Source: Azotobacter vinelandii CA
GTDB lineage: Bacteria; Pseudomonadota; Gammaproteobacteria; Pseudomonadales; Pseudomonadaceae
Assembly: GCF_000380335.1 (NCBI RefSeq)
Contig: NC_021149.1
Span: 2,532,501-2,596,500, forward strand
DNA length: 64,000 bases
Reading direction: 5' to 3'
Below the pieces are notes generated by a model, which was not told where the DNA came from, did no database searches, and was given only the letters and a program-made list of their open reading frames with translations. Positions 1-6,593 of the stretch are shown here, in pieces (the first letter of the stretch is position 1; the number at the start of each line of letters is the position of its first letter). The position numbers and the translations under genes are program-made.

Positions 1-9
1 CATACTCGA

Positions 10-1812
10 ATGCGATCAGGCAGCGATCATCCGACCGCCTCGCCGTTGCTGGCGCTCGACCCGCAACCCAGCCTGTTGCTGGACCCCCACGCCCATCCCC
101 TGGAACTGAGCGAGTCCCTGCTGGCGTTGCTCGGCGAGCCCGGCCGGCAGGCGCTGGCCGGCTGCCTGCCGGCGAACCACGGGCAACTGGTGCGTGCCTG
201 TCTCGAACAGGGGCGCGCCATCGAAGATGTCGAGGCGCAATTCGGCGAGCGGGTCCTGCTCTGGACTTTCATTCCCGACCTGCGGACAAGACGGGTGCTG
301 GCGCGTTGCCGGGACGCCACCGGCCAACTCCTCGGCGAGCGCGAGGCAGCCAGGGCGCGGCGCCTGTATCGGCTGATCACCGAGAACACCACCGACCTGA
401 TTTCCCGGCACGATCCAGACGGCCACTTCCTGGACGCGTCGCCGGCCTCCTGGACACTGCTCGGCTACTGGCCGGAAGAACTGCGCGGCAAGTCGGTGCG
501 TACGCTCGTGCATGCCCGCGAACGGGTGCAACTGGGCAAGGCCCGGGAAGCGCTGGAGCAGCACGGCTATCACACCATGAGCTACCGGGTGCGGCATCGC
601 GCCGGACATTACCTGTGGTTCGAGACAGCCAGCCGGGCGATCCGCGACACCTATACCGGTGCGGTGGTGGAGGTGATCAGTGTGTCGCGGGACATCACCG
701 CCCGGGTGCGGGCCGAGGAGAACAACCGGCGGCTCGCCGGGGTGGTGGAGGCCAACACCGACCTGGTGCTGTTCATCGACCCGAGCGGGCGGATCACCTA
801 TCTCAATCCGGCCGCCCGACGCACCCTGGGGATCGGCGAGCGGCAGCCGATGCCGACGCTGGCCGGACTCTTCGCCCGTGACGATCTGGCGCGCCTGGAG
901 GCCGCGGGTTGGAGTACTGCCGAGCGACAGGGTGCCTGGAGCGCCGATGCGCGCCTGCAGCCGACGGGCGGCGGCGCTTCGGTGCCGGTCTCGCTGGTCC
1001 TGCTGGCGCATTCCGCGGTCGGCGGCGAACGCTACTACTCGCTGGTCGCGCGTGACATGACCGAGCGCGAGCTGCGCGAGGCGCAGCAGCACCGCCACCA
1101 GGACGAACTGGCGCACACCGCCCGCCTGGTCAGTCTCGGCGAGCTGGCCTCGGGACTCGCCCACGAGATCAACCAGCCATTGGCGGCGGTGGTCAACTAC
1201 GCTGGCGCCAGCCAGCGTTATCTGCAATCGCTGGAGCACAATCCGCAGGCAGCGCTGCGCATCGCCCAGGGACTGGAGCGCATCACCGAGCACGCCCAGC
1301 ACGCCTCGGAGGTGATCAAGCGGCTGCGTGCCTTTCTGCGCAAGGGCCAGCGTCGCGTGCAGGCGCTCGACGTGGCCGAGGTGGCGCGGGGGGCGGTACG
1401 CCTCTGCGGCTGGGAGGCGAATGCCAGCCAGGTGACGATCGAGACACAGTTGCCGAACGACCTGCCGCCGGTCTACGCCGACCGGGTGCTGCTCGAACAG
1501 GTGCTGCTCAACCTGCTGCGCAATGCCATCGACGCCAACCGCGAGGCGCATCCCGGACAGCCCACCGACATTCTGCTGACTGCGCGTGCCGGCGACGGCC
1601 GGGTGGCGATAGAGGTGCGCGATTGCGGGCCGGGGTTGAGCGACGACGAACTGGAGCGAGTGTTCACGCCGTTCTATACCAGCAAGCCGGAAGGTCTGGG
1701 GCTGGGTCTGTCGATGAGTCGCGGCATCGTCGAGGGATTCGGCGGTTCGCTCGATGCGCGGCGTATGGAGGGCGGAGGCTTGTCGATGCGCTGCCTGCTG
1801 CCGATCCAATAG
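10..1812 (+). CDS. PAS-domain sensor histidine kinase (FixL-like)
   Basis: A cytoplasmic-type sensor kinase that should autophosphorylate on His and pass phosphate to a response regulator. No transmembrane segment is apparent. A first PAS/PAC unit lies at about residues 120-235 (LITENTTDLISRHDPDG start) and a second at 240-360 (VVEANTDLVLFIDPSG start). The H-box is SGLAHEINQPL with phospho-acceptor His near residue 385. The N-box (LLNLLRNAIDAN, about 505), the DCGPGLSDDE G1 box and the GLGLGLSMSRGIV G2 box are intact, as in the FixL/HWE-unrelated HisKA class. The reading frame is open to the left edge of the window, so the true start may lie outside. It ends 47 bases from the converging pvdS-like gene. 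A FixJ-type regulator at 9511-10197 is a candidate partner, but they are not adjacent. The input signal is unknown. Confidence 0.9.
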   Translation: MRSGSDHPTASPLLALDPQPSLLLDPHAHPLELSESLLALLGEPGRQALAGCLPANHGQLVRACLEQGRAIEDVEAQFGERVLLWTFIPDLRTRRVLARCRDATGQLLGEREAARARRLYRLITENTTDLISRHDPDGHFLDASPASWTLLGYWPEELRGKSVRTLVHARERVQLGKAREALEQHGYHTMSYRVRHRAGHYLWFETASRAIRDTYTGAVVEVISVSRDITARVRAEENNRRLAGVVEANTDLVLFIDPSGRITYLNPAARRTLGIGERQPMPTLAGLFARDDLARLEAAGWSTAERQGAWSADARLQPTGGGASVPVSLVLLAHSAVGGERYYSLVARDMTERELREAQQHRHQDELAHTARLVSLGELASGLAHEINQPLAAVVNYAGASQRYLQSLEHNPQAALRIAQGLERITEHAQHASEVIKRLRAFLRKGQRRVQALDVAEVARGAVRLCGWEANASQVTIETQLPNDLPPVYADRVLLEQVLLNLLRNAIDANREAHPGQPTDILLTARAGDGRVAIEVRDCGPGLSDDELERVFTPFYTSKPEGLGLGLSMSRGIVEGFGGSLDARRMEGGGLSMRCLLPIQ

Positions 1813-1859
1813 TTGCCGGGGCCCGTCCGGGTCGAGAGCCAGCACCGGTGGACATGGAT

Positions 1860-2419
1860 TCAGGCGTTGTGTTCCGCTTCGAGGGCCTTGCGGCAATGCA
1901 CCAGGGCGTCGCGGATCATGACGTTCACCTGGGTCGGCGAAACACCGAGTTCGCGTGCGATTTCCTTCTGCTGCTTGCCATGCACGCGGTGCATCTCGAA
2001 GGCGTAACGCGTGCGTTCCGGAAGCTGGCTCAGGGCCTCGGTGATCCGCTCCAGCTTCTCCTGGCGCGGCTGCAGGCTTTCCGGCGAGACATCCTCCTGT
2101 TGCGCGGCGGACAAGGCTTCCTCTTCGTTTCCGCTGTGACGCTGCTTGAAGGTTTGCTCGCGATGATGGTCGATCACCAGATTGCGGACGATCCGGAATA
2201 TGCAGCTCAGATAGGTCTTCATCGAAACGGCCACTGCTGGTGGAACGGACTCCTGCCGCAAGAACGTATCCTGAACGACAGCCTCCGCCGGGGAACGGCA
2301 TCCAATGATGTTTGCCGCGCTATTCACCAGTGTTACGCGATGGTCGATGAAGGACTGGATCTCGGGGAAAACGCTGGTCTGTCCATGAAACCGTCGGCGA
2401 GAGGTCCGTGTTTTGGCAT
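1860..2419 (-). CDS. pvdS: PvdS-like ECF sigma factor with apparent 5' frameshift
   Basis: Iron-starvation sigma factor that directs RNA polymerase to pyoverdine genes. The body reads as PvdS: region 2 contains IIGCRSPAEAVVQDTF and IFRIVRNLVIDHHREQ; region 4 ends in GVSPTQVNVMIRDALVHCRK, very close to P. aeruginosa PvdS as I recall it. The start is the problem. The only ATG with a good ribosome site (AAGGAA, 7 bases upstream) is at 2419 and reads MPKHGPLADGFMDRPAF, but it is one frame off the sigma body and hits a stop within about 30 codons. One added base near 2363-2368 (for example in the CCCC run) would join MDRPAFSPEIQSFIDHR in frame. The in-frame ATG at 2471 lies at or before the predicted transcription start, so it is an unlikely start. 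Either a real inactivating frameshift or a sequence error. The intact PvdS promoters across the window favour an active PvdS in the cell. Confidence 0.82.
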
Positions 2420-2478
2420 GTAGGCGTTCCTTCGGTCTGGGAATGGCGGCCAAGGGGGCTGCGAGCCACATGGATGGC

Positions 2479-2507
2479 AAATTATCTTTAATGAAAAGCT
2501 CTGTCAA
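2479..2507 (-). promoter_or_regulatory. sigma-70 promoter of the pvdS-like gene
   Basis: On the minus strand a perfect -35 TTGACA (2507-2502) is followed after exactly 17 bases by TAATTT (2484-2479). Transcription should begin near 2472. This leaves a leader of about 50 bases before the ATG at 2419 and its AAGGAA site, and argues against translation from ATG 2471. Confidence 0.72.
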
Positions 2508-2509
2508 AC

Positions 2510-2528
2510 GAGAATATTTATCATTTTG
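2510..2528. promoter_or_regulatory. probable Fur box before pvdS-like gene
   Basis: GAGAATATTTATCATTTTG matches 13 of 19 positions of the Fur consensus GATAATGATAATCATTATC and lies immediately upstream of the -35 hexamer. Known pvdS genes are Fur-repressed; the assignment here is by similarity only. A further GATAAT hexamer overlaps the -10 region. Confidence 0.55.
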
Positions 2529-2567
2529 TGGAGGCAGTGTTACTACCTGGAGATATCTGCCGCGCAA

Positions 2568-2942
2568 GCTACGGAAGCCCGGTCCGTCCAGGGTATCGAC
2601 GAGGCGCGATTATTTTCGAATGCTCATCCGTTCGCCTGAGGGGATGGAGTTGGCACTCGCAGCGCTACCAGTTCGAGGACGTCCGTTGCTGGCCCGGCAA
2701 AGCCGGCAGGAATGCAACGCCAGCAGCTATCCGCGGCGCATCCTCCTGGCTCAGAAGCGTGCCAACGGCATCCATGTCGAGAATATCGAGGGAGGTATGT
2801 TCAACAGTTGCCCGGCTGAGGCCCGGCAACCTGGCGCTCCGCCAGGTAGCGACCGGGCCCGCATCCGGTTCTGCTGACCGGCATGCGGTGGCGGTCGCGC
2901 TGTTGAAGCCGGCGTGCACCTGCGATCGGGGCTTGGCGGGCT
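2568..2942. other. intergenic region with a strong hairpin
   Basis: No convincing gene. The region lies between the pvdS promoter and the end of the DUF3325 gene. It holds a perfect hairpin at 2829-2847 (CCTGGCG, loop CTC, CGCCAGG) next to a GGCAACC segment, inside a larger GC-rich fold bounded by GCCCGG and CCGGGC stretches (about 2811-2860). No T-tract follows on either strand. A plus-strand reading frame ending at 2877 has arginine/proline-rich composition and no recognisable domain, so I do not call it. Confidence 0.45.
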
Positions 2943-3269
2943 CTAGCGAAACAGCAGCGGGAGCAATGCCAGCGGAGGGGCGGTCAAGGCCAGCGGAACG
3001 ACCAGGCGCGGCCGGTAGGCCAGCAGCAGGACCAGGATTCCCGCTGCGATGCTGAGCTGGCCGGCCCAAAGGGCGATACCCACGGAGAGGCCGAGCGCGT
3101 TCGCGCAGGCGAATACGGCGATGACCAGCGTCGGCCAGCCGAGCAGTCTCAGAAGCAGGCGCCTGCCATCCGGTGCATCGGTTCCGAAAACCTGCTCATG
3201 GTGCGTGTCCATGCTCAGGCAAAGCGCGGCGAAACCGCTGAAGCAGAGCGCGAGGCCCAGCCAGATCAT
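2943..3269 (-). CDS. DUF3325 small inner-membrane protein
   Basis: A protein of 108 residues made almost entirely of hydrophobic helices: residues 1-20 (MIWLGLALCFSGFAALCLSM), 40-60, and two to three more to the end, with a conserved-looking MDTHHEQVFG loop after helix 1. This matches the DUF3325 family, found next to PepSY-TM genes in siderophore loci. The start is the ATG at 3269, which overlaps the PepSY stop as ATGA; the longer frame upstream lies inside the PepSY gene. It is the last gene of a three-gene operon. Its individual biochemical role is not known; it probably supports the PepSY partner in periplasmic ferric-siderophore reduction. It is comparable in context, not clearly in sequence, to the fpvG-fpvK gene set of P. 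aeruginosa. Confidence 0.85.
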   Translation of the reverse strand: MIWLGLALCFSGFAALCLSMDTHHEQVFGTDAPDGRRLLLRLLGWPTLVIAVFACANALGLSVGIALWAGQLSIAAGILVLLLAYRPRLVVPLALTAPPLALLPLLFR

Positions 3270-4840
3270 ATCGGTGCCTCCTGGGGGGCCTTGCGGGTCG
3301 GGTTTTGCACGGCGCTGGACGGCAGCCTGGTCAGCTTCCAGGCGGCCAGTCCGAACAGGGCGGCGAGTGCGAGTAGCGTCAGATCCATACCGGCCACCAG
3401 CCATTGTCCATGGGCCAGCGTGGTCAGCAGATGGCTATCCGGCAGGGAGAGGTTGAGCAGTGGCAGACCGGCATACAGCAGGCTGGCCAAGGCCAGTTGT
3501 TCGATCCAGGCGCGCCTGTAGGAGCGCAGCAACGGATGGACAAGGCAAAGCGCCCAGGCGATGAAGAGGCAGCGGATTTCCCAGTCGATACGCTGTGCCA
3601 GGCCCAGCGGCAGCAGGCGGTTGGCCCAGAAATAGGCGGCGATGGCCACGGGGAGCCCGGCGACGGTGCCGACATTCAACACTTCGACCAGACGATGGCC
3701 GAAGGGCGTGGTGCCGCTCTTGCGCCGTTTCGGCAACCGTTTTCCCACCCACAGGACGAGGCCGGTGGCGATCATTGCCGTGCCCAGCAGGCCGCTCAGA
3801 AAAAAGAACCAGCGCATTTCCACGCCGGCGAAACGCAGCAGGTGCAGGCCGGTCAGCACGTTGTAGACGGCCTTGGCCGTCCCGCCATCGGCCTGCGGAG
3901 GGATGTCCAGCGGTTCGCCGGTCGTGCCGTCGAAGCGCAGGCGCTCGCCGGCGCCCCGGTCGAGCAGGCTGTCGCCGCCCAGTTCGCGCAGTTCGATGAC
4001 GGCCAGTTCGGTTCCCGGTCGACGGACCTCGATACTGCCGACGCCGCGTGGCCAGTGTCGTTCGGCCTCATCGAGCAGTGGGCGCAGGTCGGTCAGGGGA
4101 ACGCCGTTCTGCATCGGTGCCGGATTGGCCTCGACGGGGTCACGCGGGAAGAGTTCGCTGAAGAAGCGTCGGGTATCGTCCTGGTAGACGCTTTGCATGC
4201 CCCAGGGCATCAACATGTACATAAACAGCAGAAGGCCGCTGTAGGTGATCATCAGATGAAACGGCAGGGCCAGGACCGCTGTTGCGTTGTGGGCATCGAG
4301 CCAGGCGCGCTGGCTTTTGCCCGGGCGGAAGGTGAAGAATTCCTGGAAGATTTTCTTGTGGACGATCACGCCGCTGACGATGGCGACCAGCATGAGCATA
4401 GTGGCGATGCAGACGATCCAGCGACCCCACATGTAGTCGATGCCGAACAGTTGGAAGTGGAAGCGATAGAAGAACTGACCCCCGAGCGTTTCGCGCACTT
4501 CCAGCGGTTCGCCGCTTGCTGCGTCCAGGGTCAGGGCATGTCTTTTTTCCTGGCCGGGTTCGTTCCAATTCACTTGTATGGCGGTGTTGCGCTCACCTGG
4601 CAGTTGAATGCGCCACTGCTCGGCAGTCGGGGCCAAGCGCTGCAGGGTAGCCCAGGCGCGCTCCGCCGAGCCGGCATCGGGATGCGAGCCGTGCTGCTCG
4701 GGCTTCATCCATAGAGTGATTTCGTTCTGGAAGAAACAGAGGGTTCCGGTGAGGAAGATGGCATACAACAACCAGCCCAGCAGCAGGCCGGTCCAGTTGT
4801 GCAGCCAGGCATTGGCTTGACGAAAACCCCGCACCTTCAT
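3266..4840 (-). CDS. PepSY-TM inner-membrane protein, putative ferrisiderophore reductase
   Basis: A 524-residue PepSY-associated transmembrane protein. Seen: an N-terminal membrane anchor at about residues 12-37 after HNWTGLLLGW, a large periplasmic loop (about 40-130), paired helices at 140-165 (CIATMLMLVAIVSGVIVHKK) and 190-215 (FHLMITYSGLLLFMYML), a second periplasmic region (220-330), then helices at about 340-365, 390-410, 420-440, 450-470 and 485-510. Histidines lie at helix ends, as in haem-binding members of the family. Known: FpvG of P. aeruginosa is a PepSY-TM protein that reduces iron bound to pyoverdine in the periplasm. Inferred: the same job here. The start ATG overlaps the DUF3649 stop (ATGA) and its stop overlaps the DUF3325 start, so the three are translationally coupled. 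The operon has a PvdS box upstream, which supports a pyoverdine role. Confidence 0.87.
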   Translation of the reverse strand: MKVRGFRQANAWLHNWTGLLLGWLLYAIFLTGTLCFFQNEITLWMKPEQHGSHPDAGSAERAWATLQRLAPTAEQWRIQLPGERNTAIQVNWNEPGQEKRHALTLDAASGEPLEVRETLGGQFFYRFHFQLFGIDYMWGRWIVCIATMLMLVAIVSGVIVHKKIFQEFFTFRPGKSQRAWLDAHNATAVLALPFHLMITYSGLLLFMYMLMPWGMQSVYQDDTRRFFSELFPRDPVEANPAPMQNGVPLTDLRPLLDEAERHWPRGVGSIEVRRPGTELAVIELRELGGDSLLDRGAGERLRFDGTTGEPLDIPPQADGGTAKAVYNVLTGLHLLRFAGVEMRWFFFLSGLLGTAMIATGLVLWVGKRLPKRRKSGTTPFGHRLVEVLNVGTVAGLPVAIAAYFWANRLLPLGLAQRIDWEIRCLFIAWALCLVHPLLRSYRRAWIEQLALASLLYAGLPLLNLSLPDSHLLTTLAHGQWLVAGMDLTLLALAALFGLAAWKLTRLPSSAVQNPTRKAPQEAPI

Positions 4841-5166
4841 GGGCGCAACTCCCGCACCAGAAGGTGCATGGCGGGAGGGACGGCCAGCAGCAGGCTAACT
4901 CCCCAGGCCCGCCAGGCGCTGGAGGCGCTGAAGGCCCAGATAGCCAGGGCGCAGAACAGGGCGAACGAAAGCATCGTTGCCGTCAATACCGCCTGCGCAG
5001 GCGGCAAGGGCAGGGCCCAGGAAAGGCTGACGGTTGCCAGGGCGCTGAAACCGTAGCCGCCAAACACCGCGAGCACGACACGCGCGGCGGTATCCAGGCG
5101 CTGACTGTTTTGCAGGAAAGTGCGAAACCGCTCCCAGTGGGGTTGGGAGGACGGGGGCATGGTCAT
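4837..5166 (-). CDS. DUF3649 inner-membrane protein
   Basis: A 109-residue protein with a short hydrophilic N-terminus (SQPHWERFRTFLQNSQRLD) and about three membrane helices, including RVVLAVFGGYGFSALATVSLSWALPLP and a C-terminal helix before HLLVRELRP. This is the DUF3649 pattern; the family is habitually encoded directly before a PepSY-TM gene in iron-uptake loci. First gene of the operon. ATG 5166 has a weak AGGT ribosome site; a second ATG lies two codons later. A PvdS box 80-100 bases upstream gives a leader of about 70 bases. The function is inferred only from operon position: a helper of the PepSY protein. Confidence 0.84.
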   Translation of the reverse strand: MTMPPSSQPHWERFRTFLQNSQRLDTAARVVLAVFGGYGFSALATVSLSWALPLPPAQAVLTATMLSFALFCALAIWAFSASSAWRAWGVSLLLAVPPAMHLLVRELRP

Positions 5167-5245
5167 GGGATATACCTGTTTTTACGAACGGGCCACTTGA
5201 TATGAAGGGCGTATATCGTCTACGACGACTGGCCCTGCTCCAGCA

Positions 5246-5269
5246 ACGATCAAGGCCGCCGAAAATTTA
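5246..5269 (-). promoter_or_regulatory. PvdS-dependent iron-starvation box (DUF3649 operon)
   Basis: On the minus strand TAAAT (5269-5265), 16 bases, CGT (5248-5246): an exact match to the PvdS promoter pattern TAAAT-N16/17-CGT. It is correctly oriented and spaced for the operon starting at 5166. Confidence 0.85.
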
Positions 5270-5667
5270 GTTCGGCTTCTTCTCATATCCGACAAGCTGC
5301 GGTCTTGATGCGCCATCCCCCCGTTGCACCTCACGGGGAAGAACGAATTGCTGCCGGGCCTGCTTTGCCAGGGGAAATACCACCATTGCCTGTCGAAGCG
5401 CACAGGCAAAACTTTGACTCGGCGTGCTTCTAATCGGCGTGGCGGGGGCCATCGACTGGAACGACAGGGGAGTCCTCGGGAGCCGAGAAGAGAGGGCGGG
5501 GGTCTTCAAACAGGCTGTTCCCGACTGGCATCAGCCCGACGTGGACCGTGTGCGGTACTTGCAACACTCCTCGGACGACCAGGGGGTACGGTTATTTCCT
5601 GCTTGCGTTATCGCCTGGCAGGAGATCCACGCAAGGTGCGGTCCAGTGGGTAATGGCCATTCCTTGC
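5270..5667. other. intergenic region without a supported gene
   Basis: About 400 bases between the PvdS box and the end of the LEA-type gene. Short frames exist on both strands (for example an 80-codon one on the minus strand, 5267-5509), but none has a recognisable domain, a good ribosome site or codon use like its neighbours. Confidence 0.5.
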
Positions 5668-6171
5668 TTAATGATTGCTGGCGACCATTTCGCCACGCGC
5701 CAGTTCGCCATTGTGGAAGAACGGTACTTTGCGTCCGAACAGGCGCCCGGTCTTGACCTCTCCGCTCACCTGATAAGAAATGGGCTCTTCGGCTTTCTTC
5801 AACAACTTGACGAGGGGTTTCATGCGTCGCCAGAGATTGGTCGTGACCGGCACCTCGAATTCCTGGTGGCCGTGAGCCGGAACGGTGAACGATTGTCTCG
5901 ACTCGCCATCGTTCACCAACTCGATATCTTCCAGATGCACTTTGTAGGCCAAGCCACGAACCGGGAGCTTGCTTTCGTTGGGGTTGCTGATACGGAAATG
6001 CAGGACGAAGTCCTGCTCCAGCAGACCGGCCTTGCTGATTTCGACTTGGGTCAGCTCCAGGACCGGAGGCTGGAATGCTTCATCCGCCCAGCTTGTGGAA
6101 GCAGCCGTACTGGCAAGGAAAGTCATGAGCCAAAGGCCGAAGATCCTTGGTTTGGATACCCGTGAACACAT
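5668..6171 (-). CDS. LEA type 2 / WHy-domain exported protein
   Basis: A 167-residue protein with a signal peptide: basic MCSRVSKPR, hydrophobic IFGLWLMTFLAST, and a likely cut after TSWADEA. The mature part looks like the LEA-2/WHy fold: it opens with VLELTQVEISKAGLLEQDFVLHFRISNPN and continues with LPVRGLAYKVHLEDIEL and an FTVPAHGHQEFEVPV strand. This fold is a beta-sandwich found in envelope or stress proteins of many Gram-negatives; the molecular role is not established. The start at 6171 is chosen because GGAGAG lies 9 bases upstream; an in-frame ATG at 6201 touches the Fur box and is unlikely. The gene is monocistronic and divergent from pvdQ. A strong Fur box suggests expression under iron limitation. 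Confidence 0.8.
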   Translation of the reverse strand: MCSRVSKPRIFGLWLMTFLASTAASTSWADEAFQPPVLELTQVEISKAGLLEQDFVLHFRISNPNESKLPVRGLAYKVHLEDIELVNDGESRQSFTVPAHGHQEFEVPVTTNLWRRMKPLVKLLKKAEEPISYQVSGEVKTGRLFGRKVPFFHNGELARGEMVASNH

Positions 6172-6199
6172 GGGGGGTTGCTCTCCCTTATCGCTAAGC

Positions 6200-6218
6200 A
6201 TAAATGATAATCATTATT
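6200..6218. promoter_or_regulatory. Fur box before the LEA-type gene
   Basis: The segment contains GATAATCATTAT, a perfect 12-base match to the Fur consensus core, and 15 of 19 positions overall. It sits about 30 bases upstream of the chosen LEA start, where it would cover the promoter or transcription start. It is about 310 bases from the pvdQ promoter box, so it probably acts on the LEA gene. Confidence 0.75.
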
Positions 6219-6524
6219 GCAAAACGCCGCTACCGAATTCAGCTTGGCAAGAAAGCATCTGTCGATTAATGACCCGGGTCATACTTTAGGTGGCTATTGC
6301 GGTAGAAATATGGCCATGGGCCTGATTTCCGTTTGCAGGCGAGCCTTGCTATCCCGTGCGAGCCAGACTGCCGTTATGCCGGAGCCGGAAAATCGGAAAA
6401 CGCGTAGCCCCCATGGGCGCGCTAAGTCTGACGGATTGGCTCGACGCGACAGTTTTGCCGGTGCATTCACTGATATCAGATCTGCATGACGAACACATTG
6501 TGACGGTGTCGGGAGCCGGGCCGC

Positions 6525-6548
6525 TAAATTTCCTGGCGCGCCTCTCGT
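6525..6548 (+). promoter_or_regulatory. PvdS-dependent iron-starvation box (pvdQ)
   Basis: TAAAT (6525-6529), 16 bases, CGT (6546-6548): an exact PvdS promoter match 46 bases before the pvdQ start codon. Confidence 0.88.
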
Positions 6549-6593
6549 CCTTGCGGATGCACTCACCATTCGGTGCGGACAGGGGAGATATGC

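Noticed and set aside
16-2301. A 761-codon minus-strand frame antisense to the histidine kinase
   Set aside because: It is a high-GC shadow: arginine-, glycine- and glutamine-rich without any domain, while the opposite strand encodes a complete kinase with all motifs.
2419-2567. Extension of the PvdS-like protein to the far upstream ATG at 2567
   Set aside because: It would begin upstream of the predicted promoter and transcription start, and the added residues do not resemble a sigma factor.
3404-4714. A 436-codon plus-strand frame opposite the PepSY gene
   Set aside because: Low-complexity Gln/Ala/Gly composition with no domain; the minus strand holds an operon with coupled starts and stops.
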